Shown: in pieces, positions 8,177-16,817 of the stretch
How positions within the stretch are numbered: the first letter of the stretch is position 1
Layout: each line of letters begins with the position of its first letter
Assembly (NCBI GenBank): GCA_963625295.1
Contig: CAVFTC010000019.1
Span: forward strand, 1 to 30,342
Direction of reading: 5' to 3'
DNA length: 30,342 nt
Origin: CAG-488 sp963625295
Lineage (GTDB): Bacteria; Bacillota; Clostridia; Oscillospirales; Acutalibacteraceae
Notes under the pieces: generated by a model
Database searches by the model: none
What the model was told of the DNA's origin: nothing
The model's input: the letters and a program-made list of their open reading frames with translations, nothing else
Program-made: the position numbers and the translations under genes

Positions 8177-8216
8177 AATATTTTATATTGCAAGGAACAG
8201 CAATATATGTTAAAAT
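8177..8216 (+). promoter_or_regulatory. Promoter and candidate operator of the inositol operon
   Basis: TTGCAA (8188-8193) and TAAAAT (8211-8216) are 17 nt apart. The spacer is overlapped by the perfect inverted repeat ATATTGC (8185-8191) / GCAATAT (8200-8206), and CAATATTTTATATTG (8177-8191) makes a second overlapping palindrome. This arrangement suits a repressor; no regulator gene is in the window, so its identity is unknown. Confidence 0.55.
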
Positions 8217-8268
8217 AGCAAGGATAGAGTTAGAATAATCTGTCAAATTGATATCAAGGAGTTTTAAT

Positions 8269-9882
8269 ATGGCAAGCAAATCAAAAAAATCTGCATCAAA
8301 GACTGCCCGCAGCGATGTGATGCAGGAAAAATTTGTCGAAACAAAAGAGTTTCGTATGTTCTGTCTCGCAGGTCTCGGACAGGGTATGATTTACAGCGTA
8401 ATGTCCTCGTACATTTCGGATTTCTATACCAATGTTATGAAGCTTCCGCTTATTTTCGTCCTTTTGCTTATGCTTTTGGCAAGAGTTTGGGATGCGATCA
8501 ACGACCCGCTTATGGGCATGATCGTTGATCGCCACACCACACGCTGGGGCAAGATGAAGCCCTATGTCGTTTTCATGGCTGTTCCCATCGCTTTGCTTAC
8601 CTTCCTCATGTTCTATTGTCCCGACCTTGATAAAACAGGGCTTATGGTTTATGCCGGCTTTGTTTATGTCATGTGGGGTATGATATACACCGCCGCCGAT
8701 GTTCCGTTCTGGAGTCTTCCGAATGTTATGACTCCGAACCCGAGTGAGCGAGGCAACCTTATTTCCGTTGCCCGTACCTTTAACGGCGTTGGCTCGGCAA
8801 TCCCCATGGCTCTCTATCTTGTTGCAGGCTTTGCTCTTCCGGCAATGTGCGCAAAGATGGAGGTTTCGCAAAACTCTCTTGTTCAGGCATTTTTCAACAA
8901 GTTCACCGAGGTCGATTCGGCTACCGGTGCACTCAGCTATGACAAGATGAAGTACATACTCATCGCATTTTTCGCTGCCGTTATCGGCGTTATCCTTTTC
9001 GTAAATTCCTATCCCCATGTCAAAGAGCGTGTTGTTATTCCCGACAAGAAGCATGTCAAGGGCGAGCCTTCTCAGCTTTCGAGAATCTTCAAGTGCAAGC
9101 CGCTCATGCTCGTTATTATCATGGGTATTCTTTCCTCCGGCAGATATATGCTTCAGGCAGCTTCGGTTCATGTTGCCCGTTACGCTGTTTATATCGGCGG
9201 CGATCTCAGCACGATGGACGCAGCGGAGAGATCAAAGGCTATCTCCGGCAGCATTTCCACCGTCAGCACAATCCTTTCGGTTTGCTCGGCAGTCGGAATG
9301 TTCGGCGCAATGCTCTTCATGCCGGCTCTTATCAAAAAGTTCAATTACAAGCAGATTGTTGTCACGACCAGCATATTCGGCTTCGGTGCAAGTATTCTTA
9401 CCTCGCTTATCGGTTACTTCGTAATCGCAGGCAAGCTCAGCTTCTTCATCTGCATTCCGCTTCTCATTATCTCGGCTGTTCCTCTCGGCGTTCTCAATGT
9501 TGTTTCTTACGCAATGGTTGCCGACAGTCTTGATTACATGGAGTGGGAAACAGGCTTCAGAGAGACGGGACTCGGCTCAGCTTGTCAGGGCTTTGTCAAC
9601 AAGCTCGGCAACGCAATTGCAACGGCAGGTATCATCGTTATGTACCTTGCAATCGGTCTTGACCCGGCGCAGATGCTCGAAAAAACAGCGGTCGTTGCCG
9701 CAACGGATCTTTCAATGACGATGAGATACGCTATGTTCTCGCTCATTTCGATCGTTCCGGGCATCAGCCTTATGCTCAGCATTATTCCTCTCAAGTCCTA
9801 TGATCTCGTCGGCGAAAAGATGGAAAGAATTACCGTCGAGCTTGCCGAAAAGAGAGAAAAACGAGGAATTCACATCGGTTAA
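8269..9882 (+). CDS. GPH-family (MFS_2) sugar/polyol:cation symporter, probable inositol importer
   Basis: The 537-residue integral membrane protein has about 12 hydrophobic helices and the glycoside-pentoside-hexuronide family hallmarks: WDAINDPLMGMIVDRHTTRWGKMKPYV between helices 2 and 3 and DYMEWETGFRETG in the C-terminal half. Family members import sugars or glycosides with H+ or Na+. Position at the head of the iol genes suggests myo-inositol or a related cyclitol; this is inference. The ATG at 8269 has AAGGAG at 8256-8261, seven bases upstream; the TTG at 8248 would bring the ribosome site into the gene and is rejected. The 30-bp gap to iolC indicates one transcript. It is distantly related to the two transporters at 24312-27560. 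Confidence 0.85.
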   Translation: MASKSKKSASKTARSDVMQEKFVETKEFRMFCLAGLGQGMIYSVMSSYISDFYTNVMKLPLIFVLLLMLLARVWDAINDPLMGMIVDRHTTRWGKMKPYVVFMAVPIALLTFLMFYCPDLDKTGLMVYAGFVYVMWGMIYTAADVPFWSLPNVMTPNPSERGNLISVARTFNGVGSAIPMALYLVAGFALPAMCAKMEVSQNSLVQAFFNKFTEVDSATGALSYDKMKYILIAFFAAVIGVILFVNSYPHVKERVVIPDKKHVKGEPSQLSRIFKCKPLMLVIIMGILSSGRYMLQAASVHVARYAVYIGGDLSTMDAAERSKAISGSISTVSTILSVCSAVGMFGAMLFMPALIKKFNYKQIVVTTSIFGFGASILTSLIGYFVIAGKLSFFICIPLLIISAVPLGVLNVVSYAMVADSLDYMEWETGFRETGLGSACQGFVNKLGNAIATAGIIVMYLAIGLDPAQMLEKTAVVAATDLSMTMRYAMFSLISIVPGISLMLSIIPLKSYDLVGEKMERITVELAEKREKRGIHIG

Positions 9883-9912
9883 TTATTTATTGTTTATATC
9901 GGAGGTTTCAGT

Positions 9913-10926
9913 ATGAAATACATTGATTTTGACGAGTCAAGAGAGCTTGACCTCATTCCGATCGGCAGAATTGCGATAGACTTCAACCCGACGGATTACT
10001 ACAACACGCTTGACAAGTGCGAAAATTACAAGAAATATGTCGGCGGCTCTCCTGCAAACATTGCAGTGGGTCTTGCCCGTTTGGGTAAGAAGGTCGGCTT
10101 CATCGGCAAGGTTTCCGACGACCAGTTCGGAACCTATGTTGAGGATTTCTTTGCCGGCGAGGGAATCGACATTTCCCATGTGGTTCGCACAAAGGGCGGC
10201 GAAAAGATCGGTCTTACATTTACTGAGATAAAGTCTGAGCATGAGAGCAGCATTCTCATGTACCGTGACGGAATAGCAGACCTTATGCTTCACCCCGACG
10301 AGGTTGACGAGGATTACATAAAGAGTGCAAAGGCTATCCTTATCAGCGGCACGGCTCTTTCGCAGAGCCCGTCAAGAGAGGCTTGTCTCAAGGCCATGTA
10401 CCTTGCAAAAAAGGTCGGCACAAGGATTATTTTTGATATCGACTATCGTCCGTACAACTGGAAAAATGCCGACGAGATCGCAATATATTATTCAATCGTC
10501 GCTTCCAACAGCGACATGGTAATGGGTTCTCGTGAGGAATTTGACCTTACGGAAGCTATCTCCGCACCCGGCAGAACCGACAGGGAAACTGCCGAGCACT
10601 GGATGAAGATGGGCAACAAGATTGTTATCATCAAGCACGGCAAGGAAGGCTCAACGGCTCACACAGCCGACGGCGAGTATTCGATCAAGCCGTTCCCGGT
10701 CAAGGCGTTCAAGTCCTTCGGCGGCGGCGACGGCTACGGCTCGGCATTTATATACGGACTCCTTGAGGGTCTTGATATTATGGATTGTCTTGAGCTTGGC
10801 AGCGCATCGGCTTCAATGCTTGTTGCCGCTCACGGTTGCTCACTGTTCATGCCGACGGTTGATGAAGTTAAAGAGTTTATCAAAGAAGAAAAGGAAAAGT
10901 ACGGCGAAATGGTAGCCCGTGCATGA
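9913..10926 (+). CDS. iolC: 5-dehydro-2-deoxygluconokinase
   Basis: This kinase phosphorylates 5-keto-2-deoxygluconate in inositol breakdown. The 337-residue product is a PfkB/ribokinase-fold protein: substrate-binding motif GGSPANIAVGLARLGKKVGF (43-63) and phosphate-binding motif FGGGDGYGS with catalytic D273, which matches the IolC variant of the PfkB signature. The length is that of the kinase alone, without the aldolase-like C-terminal extension found fused in some IolC proteins. GGAGG precedes the ATG by seven bases. It is followed by a 160-bp interval carrying a heptamer-repeat palindrome before iolD. Confidence 0.93.
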   Translation: MKYIDFDESRELDLIPIGRIAIDFNPTDYYNTLDKCENYKKYVGGSPANIAVGLARLGKKVGFIGKVSDDQFGTYVEDFFAGEGIDISHVVRTKGGEKIGLTFTEIKSEHESSILMYRDGIADLMLHPDEVDEDYIKSAKAILISGTALSQSPSREACLKAMYLAKKVGTRIIFDIDYRPYNWKNADEIAIYYSIVASNSDMVMGSREEFDLTEAISAPGRTDRETAEHWMKMGNKIVIIKHGKEGSTAHTADGEYSIKPFPVKAFKSFGGGDGYGSAFIYGLLEGLDIMDCLELGSASASMLVAAHGCSLFMPTVDEVKEFIKEEKEKYGEMVARA

Positions 10927-11013
10927 TATAGATTTTAGATTTTAGACCTGTATTAAAACTGTATTTTACGATAACCAACATCTAAAATCCGGCATCTCCC
11001 ATCTAACATCTAT
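10927..11013. repeat. Inverted array of 7-bp phased repeats (copy 1)
   Basis: The left arm contains two TTTTAGA units in phase after TATAGA (10927-10946). The right arm, read on the minus strand from 11012, shows TGTTAGA, TGGGAGA, TGCCGGA and TTTTAGA in 7-bp phase. The arms enclose a short AT-rich core with TTACGATA. It begins immediately after the iolC stop codon, inside the operon. Related arrays lie at 29614-29719 and 29837-29864. Confidence 0.65.
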
Positions 11014-11086
11014 TTCGTAGAGGTCGAGATGACCGCATCGATCCAAAAATATTTGTCTATAATCCTCAAAGAAAGGATAACAAGAT

Positions 11087-13018
11087 ATGAAAACAATAAG
11101 ATTGACTGCCGGTGAGGCGATCGTCAGATATCTTGACAATCAGTTCGTTGCCATTGAGCAGGACGGAAAGCTTGTTGAAAGCAAATTCGTAGAGCTTTTC
11201 TATGCTATTTTCGGCCACGGCTGTGTTCTCGGAGTCGGCGAGGCTCTCTCTCAGGCTCAGCACTCAATAAAGGTTATGCAGGGCAGAAATGAGCAGGGTA
11301 TGGCTCAGGCTGCAACGGCATATGCCAAGATGAACAACAGACTTAAGATTATACCCTGTATGTCGTCGATAGGACCGGGTGCGGCGAATATGGTGACGGC
11401 GGCGGCTACCGCCACGGTCAACAATATTCCGCTTCTACTTTTCATGGGCGACACATTCGCAAGCCGTCAGCCCGACCCCGTTCTTCAGCAGGTTGAGCAG
11501 CTTCACGACGGTACATGCACAACCAACGACGCTTTCAGGGCGGTCACTCGTTATTTTGACCGTATCACCCGTCCGGAAATGGTGATGACGGCTCTCACAA
11601 ACGCTATGAGAGTCCTCACAGACCCGGCGCATACGGGTGCGGTTGCAATCGCTCTTTGTCAGGATGTTCAGGGCGAAAGCTTTGATTATCCCGTTGAATT
11701 TTTCAGAAAAAGAGTTCATTTTATTCCAAGGCAGATTCCGTGCGACTATGAGGTCAAGGCGGTTGCCGAGGAAATCAAAAAGAGTAAGAAGCCGCTTGTT
11801 ATTGTCGGCGGCGGCGTTAGATATTCGTTTGCCGGCGAGCAGGTAAAGGCTTTCTGCGAGAAGCATAACATTCCGTTTTCCGAAACTCAGGCAGGTAAAA
11901 GCGCTATTGAATCGAGCCATTACCTCAATGTCGGCGGTATCGGCGTAACGGGCAATTCAAGCGCAAATGTGCTTGCGGCCGCCGCCGATCTGATAATCGG
12001 TATCGGAACGAAATTCTCGGATTTTACGACCTCGTCAAAGTGGCTCTATGCCGATACTCAGGTTGTAACGATAAACGCCAGTGCGTTCCACGGCGGCAAG
12101 CTTGACAGTATAAAGATGGTAGCCGACGCCAAGGAGGGCGTGACCGCTCTTGAAAAATACCTTGACGGCTACAAGACGGCTTATACGACCGAAATCGCAG
12201 ACGCAAAGGCGGATTGGGACAGAGAAATGGCTCGTCTTGCCGCAACACGCTACGGCGAGGGCTACACTCCCGAAATCCCGAATCATATGCCGGACGCAGT
12301 CGAGGGCTTCGTGAAGGCAACGGGCGGCGTAATAACTCAAACGGCGGCTCTTTCGCTTATTCGTAAGCTTATTCCGTCAGACGCTGTTGCAGTCGGTGCG
12401 GCAGGCTCGCTCCCGGGCTGTATGCAAAGAATGTGGACGACCGATAAGCTCTATTCCTACAATATGGAGTACGGCTATTCCTGTATGGGCTATGAAATCG
12501 CAGGTGCATTCGGTTCAAAGCTTGCTTGCCCCGATCAGGAGGTATATGCCTTTACAGGTGACGGCAGCTACAATATGCTTCATTCCGAGATGATAACCGC
12601 ATTGCAGGAGGGCAAGAAGATAAATATCATGCTCTTTGACAATGCTTCATTCGGCTGTATCAACAATCTGCAAATGGGTCAGGGCGTTGCTTCGCTCTGC
12701 ACCGAGGTTCGCTACCGTGACGGCGATAAGCCGATTCGTGAGGGCGAATTCATGAATATCGACTATGCCGCATGTGCAAGAGGCTACGGCTATGTCGCAT
12801 ACACAGCAAGGACTATGGATGAGCTTGAGGCAGCGGTGCTTGATTCGCTCAAGCAGACAAAACCCGTGCTCATTGATATAAAGGTTCTCCCGAAGTCCAT
12901 GACGGACGGCTACGGCGGCTGGTGGAATGTCGGCTGCTCGGATATACCCCGTACCGAAAAGGGCAGGGAGGCTCTTGCCGAAAGAGAGCAGAAGCTTTCT
13001 GAGGCGAAAAAGTATTAA
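11087..13018 (+). CDS. iolD: 3D-(3,5/4)-trihydroxycyclohexane-1,2-dione hydrolase
   Basis: IolD is a thiamine-diphosphate enzyme that opens the ring of the diketone made by IolE, giving 5-deoxyglucuronate. The 643-residue product has the three-domain ThDP fold: N-terminal pyrimidine-binding domain with GHGCVLGVGEAL and RNEQGMAQAATAYAK, a central Rossmann-like domain (VIVGGGVRYS, GIGVTGNSSANVLAAAADLIIGIG pattern), and the pyrophosphate domain with G491-D-G...D518-N519. AAAGGA lies upstream of the ATG. The stop codon TAA is formed at the junction with a MITE-like element: TA is target sequence and the final A is the first base of the element. Confidence 0.95.
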   Translation: MKTIRLTAGEAIVRYLDNQFVAIEQDGKLVESKFVELFYAIFGHGCVLGVGEALSQAQHSIKVMQGRNEQGMAQAATAYAKMNNRLKIIPCMSSIGPGAANMVTAAATATVNNIPLLLFMGDTFASRQPDPVLQQVEQLHDGTCTTNDAFRAVTRYFDRITRPEMVMTALTNAMRVLTDPAHTGAVAIALCQDVQGESFDYPVEFFRKRVHFIPRQIPCDYEVKAVAEEIKKSKKPLVIVGGGVRYSFAGEQVKAFCEKHNIPFSETQAGKSAIESSHYLNVGGIGVTGNSSANVLAAAADLIIGIGTKFSDFTTSSKWLYADTQVVTINASAFHGGKLDSIKMVADAKEGVTALEKYLDGYKTAYTTEIADAKADWDREMARLAATRYGEGYTPEIPNHMPDAVEGFVKATGGVITQTAALSLIRKLIPSDAVAVGAAGSLPGCMQRMWTTDKLYSYNMEYGYSCMGYEIAGAFGSKLACPDQEVYAFTGDGSYNMLHSEMITALQEGKKINIMLFDNASFGCINNLQMGQGVASLCTEVRYRDGDKPIREGEFMNIDYAACARGYGYVAYTARTMDELEAAVLDSLKQTKPVLIDIKVLPKSMTDGYGGWWNVGCSDIPRTEKGREALAEREQKLSEAKKY

Positions 13019-13144
13019 GGCAACACCGCACAATTGAGGTGCACGCCTTGCTTGAATCTATTTTCGTCATGCTGCAAAAGCTTTGCGTAACTGACGGAAA
13101 AGTATATTACGCAATACGCACATTATGCTTGTGCGGCATTGCTT
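13018..13144. mobile_element. MITE-like element between iolD and iolE
   Basis: The 127-bp element has imperfect terminal inverted repeats: AGGCAACACCGCACAA at the left and, read in reverse complement, AAGCAATGCCGCACAAG at the right. TA flanks it on both sides (13016-13017 and 13145-13146), as expected of IS630/Tc1-type target duplication. Inside is a further stem, TTTTCGTCA with TGACGGAAAA, around GCAAAAGCTTTGC. It has no coding capacity. It ends five bases before the iolE ribosome site. A solo relative of the left end is at 1301-1334. Confidence 0.65.
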
Positions 13145-13162
13145 TAGACAAGGAGAGGTAAC

Positions 13163-14056
13163 ATGGACGCAAAAAAAATTAAACTCGGCATTGCGCCGAT
13201 CGGCTGGACAAACGATGATATGCCCGATCTCGGCAGCGAGAACACCTTTGAGCAGTGCGTAAGCGAAATGGCGCTTGCAGGCTTCGAGGGCTGCGAAATC
13301 GGCAACAAGTATCCCAAGACCGTTGAGGAAATGCACGAGTATCTTGATATCAGAGGACTTCAGATTGCTAACCGCTGGTTCTCGTCTTTCATTCTCACAA
13401 AGCCCTTTGAGGAGGTCGAGAAGGATTTCAGAGAGAACTGCGAGTTTCTTAAGGGCTGCGGCGCAAAAAGAATAGGCGCTTCGGAGCAGAGCTACAGCAT
13501 TCAGGGACAGATGGACACACCTGTTTTTGAGAATAAATATGTCATGAATGATGACGAGTGGAAGAAGTTCACGGACGGACTTTCCAAGCTTGGCAACATT
13601 GCCAAGGAATACGGTATTACGCTGGTTTATCATCACCATATGGGTACGGTCGTTCAGACCGCCGAGGAGATCGACAAAATGATGGATATGTGCGATCCTG
13701 ACGCCGTTTATCTTCTCTTTGATTCCGGCCACCTTGCTTATTGCGGCGAGGACTACATGGCTGTTCTCAAGAAGTATGCCAAGAGGATCAAGCATGTTCA
13801 CCTCAAGGATATTCGCCCCGAGATCGTTAAGCAGGTCAAGGACGAGCACAAGTCGTTTCTTCAGGGCGTTCGCATGGGTGCTTTCACCGTTCCCGGAGAC
13901 GGAGCTATCGACTTCAAGCCGATATTCGATGTTCTTGACGAAACAGGCTACGAGGGATGGATGCTCGTTGAAGCCGAGCAAGATCCCGCAATCGCAAATC
14001 CCTTCAAGTATGCAAAGATGGCGAGAGCCTACATTGCGGAAAAAGCAGGACTTTGA
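13163..14056 (+). CDS. iolE: myo-Inosose-2 dehydratase
   Basis: IolE removes water from scyllo-inosose to give the trihydroxycyclohexanedione used by IolD. The 297-residue protein is a xylose-isomerase-like TIM barrel. Diagnostic stretches are the N-terminal KLGIAPIGWTNDDMPDLG, typical of IolE, the metal/substrate region LVYHHHMGTVVQTAEEIDKM, LLFDSGHLAYCG and KHVHLKDIRPE, and the final VEAEQDPA. The start has AAGGAGAGGT just upstream. It lies between iolD and iolA, with a MITE-like element before it and a short palindromic repeat after it. Confidence 0.95.
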   Translation: MDAKKIKLGIAPIGWTNDDMPDLGSENTFEQCVSEMALAGFEGCEIGNKYPKTVEEMHEYLDIRGLQIANRWFSSFILTKPFEEVEKDFRENCEFLKGCGAKRIGASEQSYSIQGQMDTPVFENKYVMNDDEWKKFTDGLSKLGNIAKEYGITLVYHHHMGTVVQTAEEIDKMMDMCDPDAVYLLFDSGHLAYCGEDYMAVLKKYAKRIKHVHLKDIRPEIVKQVKDEHKSFLQGVRMGAFTVPGDGAIDFKPIFDVLDETGYEGWMLVEAEQDPAIANPFKYAKMARAYIAEKAGL

Positions 14057-14104
14057 TTATAATATGCGCCCCTGCAGGAGGCTTGAACAGATAGACTGAT
14101 TAAA

Positions 14105-14147
14105 GGTCGGCAGAAACCGACCAGGGCTTCTCTCAAGGGAAAGGCTG
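14105..14147. repeat. Tandem small hairpins in the iolE-iolA interval
   Basis: GGTCGG (14105-14110) pairs with CCGACC (14117-14122), followed at once by a CTTCTC-TCAA-GGGAAAG palindrome of the window-wide family. No T-run follows, so readthrough into iolA is expected. Confidence 0.5.
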
Positions 14148-14189
14148 AAAAACAAGAAAAAACAGAAAAACATACAAGGAGATGTAACA

Positions 14190-15698
14190 ATGTCCGCAGA
14201 AAAACTCAAATACTTTGTCAACGGCGAGTACGTTGAATCAAAGACAGACAAATACTACACACTTGTCAATCCCAGCACGGGTGAGACAACGGGTTATGCT
14301 CCCTGCTGCACCAACGACGAGGTTCTCGGCGCAATTGCAGCTGCCAAGGCCGCTTTCCCGGGCTGGAGCGCAACTCCGGCAATCAAGAGGGCACAGATTC
14401 TTTATAATATCCGTGACCTTCTTATAAAGCACATGGACGAGCTTACAATGCTCGTTGCCGAGGAAAACGGTAAGGTATGGGCTGAGGCCGAGGGCGATGT
14501 TCTCAAGGCTAAGGAGGGTACGGAGCTTGCAACTCAGGTTCCGTCGCTCATGATGGGCGAGAGCGTTATGGACGCTTCAAGAGGCTATGATACAGTCAAG
14601 TATCGTGAGTCGATGGGCGTTTTCGCAGGTATCGTTCCCGTTAATTTCCCGGCGATGATTCCGTTTGGCTGGATGGCTCCGACCTGTATTGCGTGCGGCA
14701 ACACAATGGTTCTCAAGGCGGCAAGCCTTACACCGAGAACTGCTCTCAGAATTGCCGAGCTTTATAAGGAAGCCGGCGTACCCGACGGAGTTATCAATGT
14801 TGTTACCTGCTCAAGGAACGAGATCAACACGATTCTTGAAAGCCCCGATGTCAGAGGCATTACCTTTGTCGGCTCAACTCCCGTCGGCAAGCTTATATAT
14901 GAAAAGGCTGCAAGCGCAGGCAAGAGAGTTCAGTGTCTTTGCCAGGCGAAGAACCACGCTCTTGTGCTTGCCGATACTCCGATTGAGAGAACGGCTGCAG
15001 GCGTTATGAACTCCGCATTCGGCTGCGCAGGTCAGAGATGTATGGCTTTGAGCTGCTGTGTTGTTGAGGAAAGCATTGCGGACAAGTTTGTTGCAGAGCT
15101 TGTTAAGCAGGCTAAGGGTATCAAGATAGGCCCTGCATATGACAAGACCTCAAAGTTAGGCCCAATCACATATGAAAAGCATTTTAAAGAGGTTCTTGCG
15201 GATATTGACAAGGGCGTTGCAGAGGGCGCAGAGCTTTTGCTTGACGGCAGAAACTGCGTTGTTGAGGGCTATGAAAACGGCTTCTATGTCGGTCCGACAA
15301 TCTTTGACCATGTTACGGAGGATATGACAATCGGCCGTGACGAGGTGTTCGGTCCCGTGCTTTGCATCAAGAGAGTTAAGAACTTTGAAGAGGGTCTTGC
15401 GGTTATGAACGCTAACCCGTACGCCAACGGCTCAGTTATCTTCACTCAGAACGGCTACTATGCCCGTGAGTTCGTCCGTCACACCGACGGCGGTATGGTC
15501 GGCGTAAATGTCGGCATTCCCGTTCCTATCGGATTCTTCCCGTTTGCGGGTCATAAGGATTCGTTCTTCGGCGATCTCCACTGCCTCGGCAAGGATGCAT
15601 ATCGCTTCTTCACGGAGAGCAAGTGCGTGACTACACGCTGGTTCGATGAGGAAGAAATGAAGAAAACAGAAGTTTCCACATGGGACGGCACAATATAA
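14190..15698 (+). CDS. iolA: Methylmalonate/malonate-semialdehyde dehydrogenase (CoA-acylating)
   Basis: This enzyme oxidises malonate semialdehyde from inositol breakdown to acetyl-CoA and CO2. The 502-residue product is an aldehyde dehydrogenase with catalytic C284 in FGCAGQRCMALS. The motif QAKNHALVL, with Asn where hydrolytic aldehyde dehydrogenases carry the general-base Glu, marks the CoA-acylating MmsA/IolA group. NAD-binding region VFAGIVPVNFPAMIPFGW and the C-terminal GVNVGIPVPIGFFPFAGHKDSFFG also match. Start at ATG with AAGGAG nine bases upstream. Only 18 bp separate it from iolG. Confidence 0.95.
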   Translation: MSAEKLKYFVNGEYVESKTDKYYTLVNPSTGETTGYAPCCTNDEVLGAIAAAKAAFPGWSATPAIKRAQILYNIRDLLIKHMDELTMLVAEENGKVWAEAEGDVLKAKEGTELATQVPSLMMGESVMDASRGYDTVKYRESMGVFAGIVPVNFPAMIPFGWMAPTCIACGNTMVLKAASLTPRTALRIAELYKEAGVPDGVINVVTCSRNEINTILESPDVRGITFVGSTPVGKLIYEKAASAGKRVQCLCQAKNHALVLADTPIERTAAGVMNSAFGCAGQRCMALSCCVVEESIADKFVAELVKQAKGIKIGPAYDKTSKLGPITYEKHFKEVLADIDKGVAEGAELLLDGRNCVVEGYENGFYVGPTIFDHVTEDMTIGRDEVFGPVLCIKRVKNFEEGLAVMNANPYANGSVIFTQNGYYAREFVRHTDGGMVGVNVGIPVPIGFFPFAGHKDSFFGDLHCLGKDAYRFFTESKCVTTRWFDEEEMKKTEVSTWDGTI

Positions 15699-15716
15699 TC
15701 AGGAGGGCGTAAAGCT

Positions 15717-16742
15717 ATGTTAAATGTTGGTATTATCGGCGCAGGCCGTATCGGTAAGGTACACTGCGAGTCAATTATGAGATATGTCAAGTCGGCTACG
15801 GTCAAGGCTATTGCCGATCCGTTTCTTAACGACGAGACAAAGGAGTGGGCAAAGGGTCTTGGTGTAAACGAGTTCTACACCGATTATCACAAGATTCTTG
15901 AGGATAAGGACATTCAGGCGGTTCTTATCTGCTCGTCAACGGACACGCATTCAACGATTTCCTTGGAGGCTATTGCCGCCGGCAAGCACATCTTCTGCGA
16001 GAAGCCGATCGACCATGATGTAAACAAAATCCTTGAGGTCAAAAAGGCTCTTGAAAACAGCAGCGTTAAGTATCAGGTAGGCTTCAACCGCCGTTTCGAC
16101 CACAACTTCAAGGCTGCAAGAAAGGCAGTTGAGGGCGGTCAGATAGGCGACCTCAATATCCTCAAGGTTTGTTCCCGTGACCCAGGCGCACCGCCGGTAA
16201 GCTACATCAAGGTTTCGGGCGGTATCTTCCTTGACATGACTATTCATGATTTCGACATGGTTCGATTCATGTCCGGCTCAGAGGTTGAGGAGGTATTCGC
16301 ATACGGCGCAGTTCTTGTTGATCCGGCAATCGGTGAGGCAGGGGACATCGACACGGCTGTAATCTCCATGAAGCTCGCTAACGGCGCAATCGCAGTCATT
16401 GATAACTGCCGCCGTGCAAGCTACGGCTATGACCAGAGAGTAGAGGCTTTCGGCTCACTCGGTCAGGTCGCAATCTCCAATGATTCAGAGTCTACAGCAG
16501 TTGTTTCCGACGCCAGCGGCGTTCACGGCGAGGTTCCGCTCAACTTCTTCCTTGAGAGATACATGGGAGCTTATGTTGAGGAGGTTTCCCAGTTCGTTGA
16601 CTGTGTTGTAAACGACAAGCCGATCACTGTCGGTCTTGAGTGCGGACTCCAGCCCGTGCTTATCGGTATCGCCGCCAAGAAGTCTCTTGAGACGGGTATG
16701 CCGGTTAAAATTGCAGATGTTGCGGCAGAATACGGCCTTTAA
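15717..16742 (+). CDS. iolG: myo-Inositol 2-dehydrogenase
   Basis: IolG catalyses the first step, NAD-dependent oxidation of myo-inositol to scyllo-inosose. The 341-residue Gfo/Idh/MocA protein has the Rossmann motif GIIGAGRIG (residues 5-13), catalytic K96 in CEKPID, and D173 and H177 in FLDMTIHDFDM, matching the Lys-Asp-His triad of characterised inositol dehydrogenases. Activity on other cyclitols is possible in this family. AGGAGG precedes the start. It is the last gene of the operon and is followed by a strong terminator. Confidence 0.93.
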   Translation: MLNVGIIGAGRIGKVHCESIMRYVKSATVKAIADPFLNDETKEWAKGLGVNEFYTDYHKILEDKDIQAVLICSSTDTHSTISLEAIAAGKHIFCEKPIDHDVNKILEVKKALENSSVKYQVGFNRRFDHNFKAARKAVEGGQIGDLNILKVCSRDPGAPPVSYIKVSGGIFLDMTIHDFDMVRFMSGSEVEEVFAYGAVLVDPAIGEAGDIDTAVISMKLANGAIAVIDNCRRASYGYDQRVEAFGSLGQVAISNDSESTAVVSDASGVHGEVPLNFFLERYMGAYVEEVSQFVDCVVNDKPITVGLECGLQPVLIGIAAKKSLETGMPVKIADVAAEYGL

Positions 16743-16763
16743 TATCCAGCTATAAAATGAATT

Positions 16764-16807
16764 AAGCCCCGGATCATCACTCAGTGACAGTCCGGGGCTT
16801 TTATATT
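16764..16807 (+). terminator. Intrinsic terminator of the inositol operon
   Basis: AAGCCCCGGA (16764-16773) pairs perfectly with TCCGGGGCTT (16791-16800); TCACTCAGTGA forms an inner stem, and TTATATT follows. It lies between convergent iolG and gpmI and may serve both, although the minus-strand T-run is weak. Confidence 0.85.
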
Positions 16808-16817
16808 ACACCTTTTG

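Noticed and set aside
8296..9171. 291-residue antisense frame inside the inositol-operon transporter
   Set aside because: No ribosome site, charged low-information composition, and it shadows a clear MFS protein.
9913..10926. IolC as an IolC-IolJ fusion that would explain the missing aldolase
   Set aside because: The protein ends at 337 residues soon after the PfkB domain, with no aldolase-like extension.
13067..13981. 304-residue antisense frame over iolE
   Set aside because: It overlaps almost all of a confidently assigned gene and the MITE-like element; no independent signals.
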